Shown: positions 26,161 to 37,680 of the stretch, piece by piece
How positions within the stretch are numbered: position 1 is the stretch's first letter
Layout: each line of letters starts with the position of its first letter
Assembly (NCBI GenBank): GCA_016987375.1
Contig: PJRA01000508.1
Coordinates: 1,010,592-1,074,591 of the forward strand
From: Brachionus koreanus
Lineage: Eukaryota; Rotifera; Eurotatoria; Ploima; Brachionidae
Length of the DNA stretch: 64,000 bases
Direction: 5' to 3'
Notes under the pieces: generated by a model
Database searches by the model: none
The model's input: the letters and a program-made list of their open reading frames with translations, nothing else
What the model was told of the DNA's origin: nothing
Translations under genes and position numbers: made by a program

Positions 26161-27627
26161 ATGAAATTCAAATTTCCAAAACCAAGTGAATCTTACCATT
26201 CCGATAGTGGCTGGGCATGGATTGTAAACATAGCTACTGGTTATTGTTTTGGAATTCTAATAGGAATGTGTAACAATTATGGATTGATTTATGTTGAATT
26301 TGAACGCATATACGAAGGAACTGAAAATCATGTTACATATGCAGGATGGATAGGTAGTTTAGCTATAGGGGTGGAATATGTTTTTTGCGTTTTAGGCAGT
26401 ATATTGGTAGATTTATACAATCCGCTTAAAATTGGACTCTTAGGCGCTGTCATTTCAACTGCTTCTCTCATAGGCTGCATATTTGTCACCAATATGAAAA
26501 TATATTTTCTAACATATGGTGTTTTGTTTGGCTTTGGACAAGCATTACTGTTAGCAGCTACGTTGTCTGTTTTGCCTTATTATTTTGAAAAAAAACTTTC
26601 TTTGGCAAATGGAATCATGAATTTTATTGGATCAATAATTATTGTTTTGTTACCTATAATTACTTCAGCAATTATTAACTCGAGTGGTTTAAAGATTACT
26701 TTTCTTGTACTTGCTGCCATAAATGCAGGGGGTGTTTTAGCTGTTTTGACATATATTACTCCTGAAAAATCAAAAAATGAATCGGACGGAATTTTAAAAG
26801 AAATAAAAAAAAGTTTAGGAACCGAAATTTTTGGAAGGAAAAAGTTTATCTTGTGGTGCGTTTCAACATTTATTGGAAAATTCGGCTATTTTATACCAAT
26901 TATTAATATTGTTAAATTTTAATTAAATTATTTTCGATATTAATCTGAATAATTTTTATTTAAAGGATCATCATGGAAAATTGGCTTTTCCGGATAAGGA
27001 GCCTATGATTATAAATGTAGTTTTTTCAACTTTGGCTGCTATTGCAGGAATCATCTTCGGGAAATTGGGAGATTGGACAGCTAAAGTATTTTTTGATAAT
27101 AAAACATTTAATTCAAATTTAATATTCTTGCCTAGAAAATACCACACGTGCATTACCATACTATTGTTTATTTATTCTATGGAGTTACCCAATTTTGTAT
27201 TCCCTTTTCAAACATTTATTGGGTATTTATGCTCGAAATTGTAATACTCGGTATATTTGATGGTATTTTGCTATCATTCATCGTTCCTATTGCATATTCG
27301 TTGGCTGGATGCCACAAATTAGCAAACCAAGCTATCGGATATTATCATATTACTATGAGCATTACAGCTGTCGCCGGCCCAACTGTAGCAGGTAAAATAT
27401 TTGAAATTTACCAAAGCTACGACAATGCCTTCTACCTTGGAGGTTTAACTTCTGTTATTGCTGGATTTCTTCTACTTTTTGGAACAACAATTATTGACTG
27501 CTTTAAGTTGGATACAGTAAAGTTATATTTGTTATGCAATTTTTTTGTTATATTTTTCTTTAAGAATAACTTGAAACAACAAACAGGAGAAGATGAAGAA
27601 AAACCTGAAGAAATTTTAAAAATATAA
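26161..27627 (+). CDS. Monocarboxylate transporter-like (SLC16) protein 2
   Basis: Four exons (26161-26910, 26966-27085, 27136-27516, 27565-27627) give 437 residues. The SLC16 helix-1 hallmark is SDSGWAWIVNIATGYCFG and helix 5 carries LPYYFEKKLSLANGIMNF. It is similar to the transporter at 17947 over its whole length, with exon junctions at the same places except that the intron before YYHI is absent here. The ATG at 26161 is used. An upstream in-frame TTG at 26131 is not a credible start, and TTTTTAG at about 26120-26126 suggests a 5' UTR or trans-splice acceptor. The final 48 bp intron is a stop-free multiple of three. If kept, it adds 16 hydrophobic residues before the charged tail (QQTGEDEEKPEE). 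Substrate unknown. Confidence 0.87.
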
Positions 27628-27975
27628 TTAAATAAATGTTTTTTTAAATAAACAAAATTATCAATAATAATTGAATTTGATTTAACAATAACAAAATTTG
27701 TTCTAAAAAAACTTGAATTATTCATTAAAAATCATTAGCGGATAAGTTAAATATAAATTTAAATAATTTAAATACCAATATAAAGATGGCCAAAATAAAT
27801 ACACAATGGCTTATATTTTGAAGATTAACTAACTATTGCTTTTTTTATTAATAAATTTTATTGATAATATAGAAAAAAAATAATGATTAAATTAATAAAT
27901 AAAATTGTTAATTAATTAAAAGCTTTAAGCTTTTTTTGTTCTAAAAGTTTTTATTTATTCTCTAAATTTAACAAA

Positions 27976-28205
27976 GTGCAACATTCAGAGTTGTTAAATT
28001 CTGTTAAAGATCTGCAAATTCTCCGCAGAATGCATTACAGTCAAATTTGTCCTAATTTAAATTTTGCTAAATTTGTAAAGTTTTACCAAAATGTTCTTAA
28101 TGGTGCATCTAAAGAATTTTCTTTTTATTTAAAGAAAAAAAAAGTTATTAGAATTTTTAACATTTTGTTCTGTTCTATTGTACTTGTCACTAATTTAGTT
28201 GCCAA
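27976..28205 (-). repeat. Dispersed repeat, copy 2 (inverted)
   Basis: Read on the minus strand, this matches copies at 1-350 and 48001-48310: shared words include GTACAATAGAACAGAACAAAA, TTATAACTTT-like runs and GACAAATTTG followed by TGCAT. The 78-codon open frame on the plus strand is a by-product of the repeat and has no family match. Confidence 0.55.
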
Positions 28206-28974
28206 CAGGTAATTTGATTTAATCACATAATTTAGAGCTTGGTCAGATTGAAAATATATTTTAATGGAATTTTTTAACAATAAAATGTAAAATTTATTTT
28301 GAAATATTTTTTTTTAAATTGGGTATAAAGAACAATTAAGATATTTTTTTTTTAAACTTTAAAGAGTTATTTGATAAGAATAAAAATTCAAGACTCAGAG
28401 GAATATGAGATTTTTGTTTAACTTAAAAATATTGGTTTACTTTTCAACCTGTCAAAAATCGTTTGAATAAAAAATTAAAATTTTTGGCACTGAGATGTCG
28501 CTTGATTTTAGAAATTAAAATACTTAAGTAGATGAAAATAAGGCGAAAATGTTTTAATTTATTCTGTAAACCTATCAAAGTGCAGAAGTAACTCTCACAT
28601 AGCTTTTCTATTTTAAAAATATTTTCTTATATTTTAGGTCATTTATTTTTACATAATCAAACAAAATATTTAACTATCAATTTATTTTAAAATTATTAGT
28701 CACTTAATGCAATAGACCTGTATTTTTTATGCCAAAAATACGAAAAAAAGCTAAATAGAATTTTTTTTCACTCAAGGGAGAACTTCGAGGGAATTTGATT
28801 TCTTTATGAAAAAATGTGAAGAAGAATAAGAAGAAAAAAAATCGGTTGGAACGGTTTTGCCTAGGCGGATAGTTTGGCTGCTTGTGCTAATGTTTTGGTT
28901 CTTAATTGGACGCCTCACAGAATGCTTTTTTTTAATAGCTCTTCTTCTTTGCCTTCTTTCGTCAATTTGTCTTT
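28206..28974. other. Gene-free AT-rich stretch
   Basis: I see no supported gene. The hydrophobic open frame beginning at 28857 runs into a repeat at 28975 and is not believable as a protein gene. Confidence 0.35.
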
Positions 28975-29050
28975 CTCTAGTGACTCATGTAATACATAGT
29001 TCTTTTAGGCGTAACCAAATATGGTCTGGAAAGCCGTATTACAAGGTTTT
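28975..29050 (+). repeat. GTAACCAAATATGG repeat, copy 1
   Basis: Words ACATAGTTCTTTTAGGCGTA, ACCAAATATGGTCTGGAAAG and CCGTA recur nearly unchanged at 42480-42560. A shorter inverted match (GAACTATGTATTACAT) sits near 59050. The GC content is above background. It is probably part of a transposable element. No ORF supports a class. Confidence 0.5.
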
Positions 29051-29434
29051 CGTTTAGATCCATTAGTGAGACTTTTAAGACTAAAATTGTTAAGAATATC
29101 TGAAAACCTGTAATTTTTATTAATAGATCGTGCAGTTTTAACAAAAGACCTTATTTTATTTTGTAGATTTTTTTTCTAATGTTAGTTTCTTTTATTCCTC
29201 CAAGACAATTTTTTTTTAAGTAGATTTTACTGATCATTATTATTCTAATTCATATTTTGTTAATGTGTATTTTAAAACATTTTATTCATTTTTGAAAAAT
29301 AGAAATAAAAAATAAAATAATTTTTCAAAAGAAATTCAATTTTTGTTCATTTTTTTCTGCTTTTTTGTTATATCTTTTTTTTAATTCTTTTTTAATAATA
29401 GTCATATCAATTTAAGATTTAATTTGTATTTATA

Positions 29435-30804
29435 ATGAAATTTGAACAAATGATTTCAGAAGATGAAGCTGCATTATATGATAGACAAATTAGATTGTGG
29501 GGTGTAGATGCCCAAAAAAAGTATAATCTGATCTCACAATTTATAATGTTAGTTTCAACCAATTTTTTTGTAGATTGCTTTCATCAAGAATTCTTATTAT
29601 TAATATCAATGGCGTTGCGGCCGAGATATCTAAAAACTTGGTGTTAGGCGGAATTCATAGTTTGACACTTATTGATTCCAATTTGGTTACTTCCGATGAC
29701 CTGAAAATCAATTTTCTTCTGGATCAGTCATCAATCGGAAACAATGTTAATATTTATTATTTTTGAAATTTTCTAAAAATTTTATCATTTTCTTTTTAGA
29801 GAGCTGAATCTTGTGTTAATGCTCTGCAAAATTTAAATCCGATGGTAAAAATTATTTGTGACAAAGAGTCTCCATCCCAAAAAGATCCATCATTCTTTAG
29901 TGATAAAAATTTTGATCTGGTTTGTATGCTATCTGATGATTTCCAAGAAATGAATCGTATAAATAAAATTTGTCGAAGCAATGGCGTTCTGTTCTTGTCT
30001 GGCTATGTGTTCGGTCTTTACGGTTTCATGTTTGTAGATTTTAACTCCTTTCAATATATAGTGTGAGAACTAACTAAATTTTTTTAATAAATATTTTATT
30101 TGTTTAATTTTTAAAGCGAAGCACCAAAAATTTCCGAGGAAAATGTTGATAAGAAAAAATACACTCAAGATCCAGGATGTTCAACAAAACAAAAGACAGA
30201 AGAAAAATTGATCTTAGAAGAGAAGAAAAAGGAATATAAATCCTTCGAAGATTTTATAAATCAATATGAAAATTTCCTAAAAAATCTAAGTGCTATCAAG
30301 TTGAAACGTCTTTCGAAGACCTTCCTCTTAATTTTGTGTAAATTTTGTTTAAAATTATTTATAGACTATTTTTAAAACATTCTCTAAGTATTCAAAGCAT
30401 TTTTTGAACAATATAAAAGACCCTTCAATTCAAAAAACAATAATGATAGAGAAAGTCTTTTAAATTTGAAAAAGAATATATTTACTAATTTAAAAATTGA
30501 AGAAAATTTGTTAAGTGATGAATACTTGTCTAAGTAAGTTTATCTAATCTTTAAACATTATCTAATCTTTAATCTTTAAACTAACCTTTTTCCTATTAGC
30601 AAAATTTTTGATGAATTTTGTCCCGTGAATGCAATTTTGGGAGGTGTAATTGCTCAAGAAATAATTAAAGTAATTTTTTTTAAAATAAACAAGAAATGAA
30701 TAAAAAAGAATAATTTTAAGGCTATAAGTAAAAAAAATGAACCTGTGGATAATTTTTTTATTTTTGATGGAAATGTGATGCTAGGAGAGGTAATCAAGAT
30801 TTAA
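29435..30804 (+). CDS. SAE1: SUMO-activating enzyme subunit 1
   Basis: Seven exons (29435-29520, 29574-29745, 29800-30062, 30117-30337, 30389-30533, 30600-30669, 30721-30804) give 346 residues, the human length. With UBA2 it forms the E1 that adenylates SUMO and starts SUMO conjugation, mainly in the nucleus. Visible: N-terminal ISEDEAALYDRQIRLWGVDA, the Rossmann-type stretch ILIININGVAAEISKNLVLG, LQNLNPMVK, and the C-terminal adenylation-fold piece NAILGGVIAQEIIK followed by DNFFIFDGN. The middle (30117-30400) is Lys/Glu-rich and diverged. The usual G-x-G-x-x-G glycines are partly replaced by asparagines, as allowed in this subunit, which is the inactive partner. The exon 4/5 junction is the least secure. 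Confidence 0.9.
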
Positions 30805-31389
30805 AAATTAAAAAAATCTTAAAACATTTGATTCATTAATTACAAAAATTAAATAAAAATCTCTTTTGATACAAATAAAATTTATTTTTCTAGAAAAATT
30901 TCACGATTGCTAATAACATATTTTTTTATTATATAAAAGTATAAAAAAATAACATGTTTTTGAGAATTATTGAAATTCTTTTGATAATTTTTAAAAACTA
31001 GTCGAATTGCGAAAGAAATGGAACATTCTCTTTTTTAAATTATTATAACAAAAATTAAACTTAATAAATTAATTGGCAATTTTATATAAAAGTAAAATAT
31101 ATTCACAAAATGCTTGAAAAAATAATGAATTTCTAGACTATATTGGTTTTTTCAAAAGTAAAAGGTTTTGAAATGTTTTTTAGATTATTAGTAGTCTATT
31201 TGATATGATGCAATTATGAAAATTTGACTACTTTAGAATGACAGAATAATTTTTTGATATTAAAAAAATAAAGTTAGAAGAATTTTTTACTTTCTGTTCT
31301 GTTTAATAAGACTGAATTTCACATAACAGACATAAAATTTTAGAAATTTTACCGGCTTTAATTTTAATGCTAAGCAAATAGTTAATAAT

Positions 31390-32011
31390 CTTAGCTAAAA
31401 TCCTTAGAAATATATGGTAAAAGAGTCACAAATGGTGATGAAATAGTAAATATACTTAATAATCAATTCAAGTCGGTTTTTGTAAATGAAGAAGACTTGG
31501 TTAAGCATATGGAAATTAAAAAATGTCAATTTCAGCCTATTTCTGAAACAATATTTACAATAGACGAAATCAAAAAGTTGCTAGAAGATATTAAAACTGA
31601 TAAAACTCCAGGTGTTGATGGTGTGCATCCATTTGTTCTTAAAAAATTATCAGATGAAATAACAGTGCTGTTTCATCTAATATTTAAAAAATCAATAGGA
31701 CCCAGAGAAATACAAAATATATAGAAATCAGCTAATGCTTGTCCGTCATTCAAAAATGGTTCACGTCTAAATGTTTCTAACTATAAACCAATATCGTTGA
31801 CTTGTATACCGTGCAAAATACTAGAAATATTAATCAGAAAGCATATCGTAAATCATTTACTTAGTAATAAAATATTGACACAAAATCAGCATGGCTTTGT
31901 AAAGAATAAATCTTACAAACCTGCTTGAAACAATGGACTTTTAAACATATAAGACATCAATTAAACAGCAAGTTGACATTATATTCGTGGATTTTGCCAA
32001 AGCTAAGAATT
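31390..32011 (+). mobile_element. LINE reverse transcriptase fossil (fingers/palm start)
   Basis: The plus strand reads FTIDEIKKLLEDIKTDKTPG, then VDGVHPFVLKKL, after a stop SANACPSFKNGSRLNVSNYK, PISLTCIPCKILE and ILTQNQHGFVKNKS. This is the standard N-terminal reverse-transcriptase block of CR1/Jockey-like elements. In-frame stops (31722, 31926) show it is dead. It breaks off at about 32011, exactly where the segmental duplication starts. Nothing recognised lies in 30805-31389. Confidence 0.85.
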
Positions 32012-32344
32012 TGACTCTAATTATATTTAAAAAAAAATTCAATTCACGACTTAATTTTGGAACTAAATTAGAAATATAAGCGTCTCAAACAGTTTGTTCT
32101 AACAGTACAAAATAACAAATTGTTTTAATTAGCTAAATTAGAAAATTTATCTTATTAAATAATATCAAACAAAAAAGTACTGAGAAAAAAGTTAAATGAA
32201 AAAAATACACTGAAATTAAAAAACAATCAAATATTATACAAATTTAAGAATTAAAAAAAAAGAAAAACAAATACGAAACAAAACAAGATAATAAATAAAT
32301 TCAATTAACTAAATTAGCTAATTAAATTTATTAAAGAGTATAAA

Positions 32345-32572
32345 AATTGAATGATTAATTTTTAGAGTATCAAAATCAGTTGAAAACAAAAGTTGAAAAC
32401 TGTGTGAACAAAAGTCATCATTTGTAGAGTTGTTTTCAACTGTTGAGAGCTTAAAATTGTCTTTAATAAATTCATCAAAATCAATGTCAGTTGATTTAGA
32501 TACATTTTGACTGTGTGAACAAAAGTCATCATTTGTAGAGTTGTTTTCAACTGTTGAAAGCTTAAAATTTTA
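32345..32572 (-). pseudogene. Remnant of a small acidic-tail gene with a 111 bp tandem repeat
   Basis: On the minus strand one frame reads LSTVENNSTNDDFCSHS, then KSTDIDFDEFIKDNFKLS, then the first part again. The unit is 111 bp (37 residues), with repeats beginning near 32401 and 32512. The motif S/T-D-x-D-x-x-EF-I/V-x-x-NF also ends the ORF at 36315-36569 and appears at 38600-38790. There is no start codon in this copy and the frame is cut, so I treat it as broken. Function unknown. Confidence 0.5.
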
Positions 32573-33376
32573 TTTAATTATTATTAATTCGAAGATTTGT
32601 TTATTCATTTTATTAAATTATTAATAGTTTTTGTTATTTGAAATTGATCAATAATGAATTACTTTTTTTAAGTTCTTTTGTTTCCATTCTATTGTTACAC
32701 TTTTTCCAATGTTTTTAATTTTTGATATTTAAATTGTGGTAAACGATTTTTTTTGTAAGCCAGATTTCATTTTTTTAAACTGTTCGAAAATTCTTTTTAA
32801 TTTATCTCATGAATTTCATCTTATATATACCCTTAATTATAAGCCTAATCAATTGTTTTTTAATTTTTAGTCATGGGTTGTGCAAAGGCAACAAGATTTT
32901 TTTTCATTCAAGTATTTCACTGTATTTACAAGCAATTTTTTCAAAATTCAACATCATGTTGTATCAAATGTATATCGCTCTTTTTATTATAACAATTGAA
33001 TTCATTTTTGATGCTTGTTATAATTTTATTTTTATCAATTTATTCTTTATTTTTAAATTTTCTTGTTGTTTGAATCCGAAAATTTTCTTTCATATTTTTC
33101 AAATGATCATCTAATTTTATTTTTATTTAAATAAATTTTTTAGTTGAAAATAGTTTTGAAATGATGTTCTCAAACTTATTCAAAGCTTAAATTCAATTGA
33201 ATTCATGATAATAAATACATTTCAGGCATAATTTTAACAAAAACAAAGTTTATTTTGAATTTTTTTCTAAAACTTCTGGAAAATCTAAATGCATGTTTAA
33301 ATATCAAAAATTATATAATTTTAGAATTTGAACTTGGTTCTTTTTAAATTAACAAAAAATCTAAATTATCAACAAA

Positions 33377-33651
33377 ATGTTCCGACTTACAAAATTCTTT
33401 TCTTTTTCTTCGTTAGCTAGATTAAAGCATACTTTAGTTGTCGTCGAGCATGACAACTAATGGTTTGATGCCATTTGATTTGAACAAAAAAATTTGATGC
33501 CGAGTTGCAGCAATGCTTGATGTTCAACCAGTATTGGAATTGATGATGAAAACACTTTTGTTAGAACAATATATGCGGGAAACGCTATTCAAACTGTTCG
33601 ATCTAGAGATTTTTTAAAAATTTGATTTTGAAACTGTACCTCGGACTGTAA
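33377..33651 (+). pseudogene. Truncated ETFA pseudogene
   Basis: The copy begins with the same mitochondrial presequence codons as true ETFA (MFRLTKFFS then [16 protein letters not shown]) and then hits a stop. About 260 bp of the parent (around 37253-37515) are missing, and a second small deletion removes the SDI codons. Parent sequence resumes at AATTTGATGCC and runs to the CGATCTAGAGAT words. A 16 bp piece at 33636-33651 (GTACCTCGGACTGTAA) is the parent's 37663-37678 in reverse orientation. It cannot make ETF-alpha. Confidence 0.9.
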
Positions 33652-34286
33652 TCTTTACGTGATGAGTTCAACTAAACCGGAATGTTTTGGAAAAACAGAA
33701 TTACCATCGTCAGGATAAACACATGCATTAGATTGGCATTCATTCATGTTATTTAACTTGCTTACAAAACCAAAAAAAAATTTGTAAAAATTAAAATGTT
33801 TCAATATTTTAATTTGAGTTAAAAAAATTGTTTTCTCCAAAAGTAAAAAGTCTTTTTATAAATTTTAGGCCAAATATTTCTAATTGGAGCTAAAATTGAG
33901 CACAAAATCTAAATATATATTCACAAAAACCAAAAATATCTGTTTACTGGTTTAGCTAAAAATTAAAATGCAAAAAAATGAACACTTCTAAAAAAAATTT
34001 AAAAAGTTTCCTTAGTTTCCTTGTAATTAAAAATATAAAATAACTACTTTGTGTCTAGATTCCTAATTCAATCAAACTAAGACTCTAGGAAAAACTAGAC
34101 TTTATTTTTATTTAATTTAATTTGATTACATTTTTGTTTTTTACGCCGCATACATCAGCAAAGCAAAGAGACATCAACTCTTAAATAAGCTACCGTTCTT
34201 ACTCAACTCTTGCTTTAATTTTTTTGTTTTTTTTTTATATTTGCCGATTTTGTGTTGTTTTCAGCATTTGAGTTTAAATTGTATGC
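33652..34286. other. Upstream region of the PKA-like kinase
   Basis: No gene seen. An out-of-frame ATG at 34283 gives a three-codon upstream ORF (Met-His-Ala-stop) that overlaps the kinase start at 34287 and could dampen translation if the mRNA includes it. Confidence 0.3.
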
Positions 34287-35724
34287 ATGCATAACAGAAA
34301 ATTTGAATTAACAAGTAAAAGTTCAATGAGAAAAGATTCAGTGCACAAAACATCTTCGTCTTTTTTAAAGATGTCAATTTACGAAACATTTTACAATCCT
34401 AGCATTCCGTTCAATTTGGCAGGTAGTAAATCTAAACAGGAACGTGAAAAACTAAGGCTAGAGAGGTCACAAAAAAAGTCTATCAAAAGAATTTCATCCG
34501 AATCCTATTTTTTGATGAATTTACTTCAAAATAATATCCAAAATGACTCAGATAATGAATCAGAAAATTTAATGAACAAGGAAGATATTGAGTGTTATGA
34601 ATCAAAACCCAGAATAGACTCACAGGCAGTAACAAGCCCGTATGATTTAGCTCTTAATAATAAGGAGAAATTTTTAAGAAAATATTTCAACCCAACCAAA
34701 GCTCAAGCAAATTTGAATATAGGACATTTTGTCTTGATGTGTACCTTGGGCCGTGGTAGTTTTGGCCGAGTTTTAATGGCCTATCACGAAGAAAATGACA
34801 AATATTATGCAGTCAAAGTATTGAACAAAGAAAAATTAGTTAAAAACCATCAAATAAACCATACAATAAACGAGAGAAACATATTATATGCTTGTCATCA
34901 TCCAAATATTATAAAACTTTACGCTTCTTTTAAGGACAATTCAAATGTTTATTTTGTCACTGATATGTATAGCAATAGTGATTTGTATAATTTGTTAAAA
35001 CGCTACAAAAGCTTTGATGAATATTACGCTAAATTTCTGTGTGCCAACATCTTTATGGCTCTGGAGTATCTTCACGCAAATGATGTTATTTATCGTGATT
35101 TAAAGCCAGAAAATATTCTTATCGCCAATAATGGCTACTTGAAATTGACAGATTTTGGTTTTGCCAAAAAGATTTCAAATTATGCAGAGACAATGTGTGG
35201 AACACCTGATTATATTAGTCCTGAGTAATTTAAATATATTTTTTAAAATTTATTTTTCTTTAGATTCTTTTATTTTTCAAAGAGTTCTCAGCGGTAAACC
35301 TTACGGAAAATCAGTAGATTGGTGGGCATTTGGAATATTTGCTTATGAAATGAACTTTGGTAAACCTCCGTTCTGTGCTGGTAGTATAAACGATACAGAT
35401 GCATTATATCAATTGATTTTGGATGGAAATTACTCAATACCAAACAAATTTAGTCCTTTATTGGCTGATTTGTGTAGTAAACTACTAAAAAAGAATATAA
35501 AGAGGCGCCTTGGATGTTTAAAAAGAGGCTCGCTTGATATCAGAGATCATCCTTGGTTTTATGATCTAGATTGGATGACACTTTATGATCAAGCCTATCC
35601 AGCTCCATATGTTCCAAGGCCAAAAAGTCCGAATGATGTTATGAGAAAGAATTCTAGTAAAAATGAAGAAGCTATAATAATAACAAAAAGTGATCAGTAC
35701 AAAAATGAGTTTATGGAATTCTAA
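34287..35724 (+). CDS. PKA-type AGC serine/threonine kinase with long N-terminal extension
   Basis: Two exons (34287-35224, 35283-35724) give 459 residues, about 100 more than PKA catalytic subunits. The first 145 residues are Ser/Lys-rich and low in motifs. The kinase domain follows: glycine loop LGRGSFGRV, lysine in YAVKVLNKE, catalytic loop VIYRDLKPEN (the YRD form of AGC kinases), DFGFAKKI, activation-loop TMCGTPDYISPE, and SVDWWAFGIFAYEMNFGKPPF. The extreme C-terminus NEFMEF is the FxxF hydrophobic motif on which PKA chains end. This favours PRKACA/PRKX relatives over PKG or S6K. The join PE|VLSGKPYGK was picked among several AGs because only it keeps the family frame. It may respond to cAMP through an R subunit, which is inferred. 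Confidence 0.88.
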
Positions 35725-36118
35725 TTTTTAGAAAGAGCTGTATTGATTTTGAAACCTGCTTTTTTTAACAATTTAAATTGAAAATAAATATTTTTGACTT
35801 TCAAAATAAATATTTTGATTTATTTTTTTCAAAAAAAGTAAATAATAAAGCTAAGCTAAATTTCATAGTTTTAAGAGATTTTTAATTGAAAAAAAATAAT
35901 AAAAGTTTGTATTTTGGAATGGACGAAAAATATTTTGATTTATTTTTTTCAGAATAAAAAAAAATAAAGCTAAATTTTTAAAATTAAAATAAATTCAAAA
36001 GGTTAAAAAAATCAAGCAAAAAAAAATACTTATTAGTTAATTAAATATTATACTATTAATTTAAAAATTTATTAACAATTGGAAGAAATGTCTTAAACTT
36101 AAAAAAAAAAATGTTTTA
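35725..36118. other. Gene-free stretch with a short direct repeat
   Basis: The words AATATTTTGATTTATTTTTTTC and AATAAAGCTAA occur at about 35810-35855 and again at about 35929-35973. No gene is seen. Confidence 0.35.
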
Positions 36119-37680
36119 ATCTCTAATTATATTTAAAAAAAAATTCAATTCACGACTAAATTTTGGAACTAAATTAGAATTATAGGCGTCTCTAACAGTT
36201 AATTCTAACAGTACAAAATAGCAAATTGTTTTAGTCAGCTAAATTAGATAATTTATCTTATTAAGGGGGTATTTAATTGAACGTAATTTTTGATAAGATT
36301 CTATATTTTAAAGGCTAAAACAACTTAAAATTTTCTTGAACAAATTCACCCAAATCAAAATCGGATGATTTAGAAACATAATGGCTATATGAACAATTGT
36401 CATTTTCTGGAATATTGTCAATTTTTGATAAGCTGTTATGAAACGCTGAAACACATTTCTTAGGCTTACTTGCTTTCAATTTTTTAGTTTTATTATTTCC
36501 AGGGTTTTTTAACTCAGAGTTTTTATATTTTTGTGTGTATAGCGATTTTATCAATAAGACCGATTTCATTTTTTTAACTGTTCGAAAATTCTTTTTAATT
36601 TGTATTTTATTTTCATTTATTTATACCCTTTTTTATAAGCCTAATCCATTGTTTTTTAATTTTTAGTCATGGGTTGTGCAAAGGCAACACGATTTTTTTC
36701 ATTCAAGTATTTTACTGTATTTACAAGCAATTTTTTCAAAATTCAACATCATGTTGTATCAAATGTATATCGCTCTTTTTATTATAACAATTGAATTTAT
36801 TTTTGATGCTTGTTATAATTTTATTTTTATCAAATTATTCTTTATTTTTAATTTTCTTGTTGTTTGAATCCGAAAATTTTCTTCCATATTTTTCAAATGA
36901 TCATCTAATTTTATTTTAATTTAAATAAATTTTTTAATCGAAAATAGTCTTGAAATGATGTTCTCAAACTTATTCAAAGCTTAAATTAAATTGAATTCAT
37001 GATAATAAATACATTTCAAGCATAATTTTAACAAAAACCAAGTTTATTTTGAATTTTTTTCTAAAACTTCTGGAAAATCTAAATGCATGTTTAAATATCA
37101 AAAATTATATAATTTTAGAATTTGAACTTGGTTCTTTTTAAATTAACAAAAAATCTAAATTATCAACAAAATGTTCCGAATTACAAAATTCTTTTCTTGT
37201 TCTTCGTTAGCTAGATTAAAGCATACTTTAGTTGTCGTCGAGCATGACAACCAAAAATTATCTCAAATTACATTAAACACACTAACAGCCGCAACCAAAA
37301 TACCCAAAAATGAAACAGTCACTTGTGTAGTAGCTGGTGCTGGGTGTGGTAATATTGCAAACGAAGTTTCTCGTTTAGCAGGTGTTAATAAAGTGTTGGT
37401 AGTAGACGACTCAAATTTACAAGGATTTCTGCCAGAAAATATTGCACCTATCATCGTTGACTTGCAGAAAAAGAATAATTTCAGCCATATTGCCTTTGGA
37501 TCATCGGCTTTTGGAAAAAATTTGATGCCAAGAGTTGCAGCAATGCTTGATGTTCAACCAGTTTCAGACATTATTGGAATTGATGACGAAAACACTTTTG
37601 TTAGAACAATATATGCAGGAAACGCTATTCAAACTGTTAGATCTAAAGATCCTATAAAAATTTTTACAGTCCGAGGTACT
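36119..37680. repeat. Segmental duplication, block B (parent copy)
   Basis: This is the counterpart of 32012-33651. It covers an intergenic lead-in, the small minus-strand ORF at 36315-36569, a shared non-coding stretch, and the first half of intact ETFA. Where the ETFA copies overlap they differ by scattered substitutions and by deletions in block A only. Confidence 0.85.
36315..36569 (-). CDS. Small basic protein with acidic C-terminal motif, unknown
   Basis: An 84-residue ORF starts at an ATG (36569). The N-terminal half is Lys-rich (KTKKLKASKPKKC) and the C-terminal half is Ser/Asp/Asn-rich, ending SKSSDFDLGEFVQENFKLF then stop. The same closing motif is found at 32345-32572 and, as DLDLEEFIRENFRP, at 38600-38790, which argues that this reading frame has been under selection or is carried by a repeat. 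No signal peptide, membrane segment or known domain is visible. It may be the last exon of a longer gene, because lysine-rich sequence starts abruptly. Confidence 0.4.
   Translation of the reverse strand: MKSVLLIKSLYTQKYKNSELKNPGNNKTKKLKASKPKKCVSAFHNSLSKIDNIPENDNCSYSHYVSKSSDFDLGEFVQENFKLF

Larger units (their letters stand above)
32012..33651. repeat. Segmental duplication, block A
   Basis: This block repeats 36119-37680 at high similarity: the start TCTAATTATATTTAAAAAAA with TTCAATTCACGAC, the stretch CATGGGTTGTGCAAAGGCAA, and the ETFA promoter and start. Insertions and deletions separate the copies, for example extra sequence at about 32165-32340 here. Block B is the parent because it holds an intact ETFA. 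Confidence 0.85.

Noticed and set aside
28857..29057. Hydrophobic 66-codon frame resembling a membrane peptide
   Set aside because: The start is not ATG, and its second half is a dispersed repeat that is not kept open at 42480.
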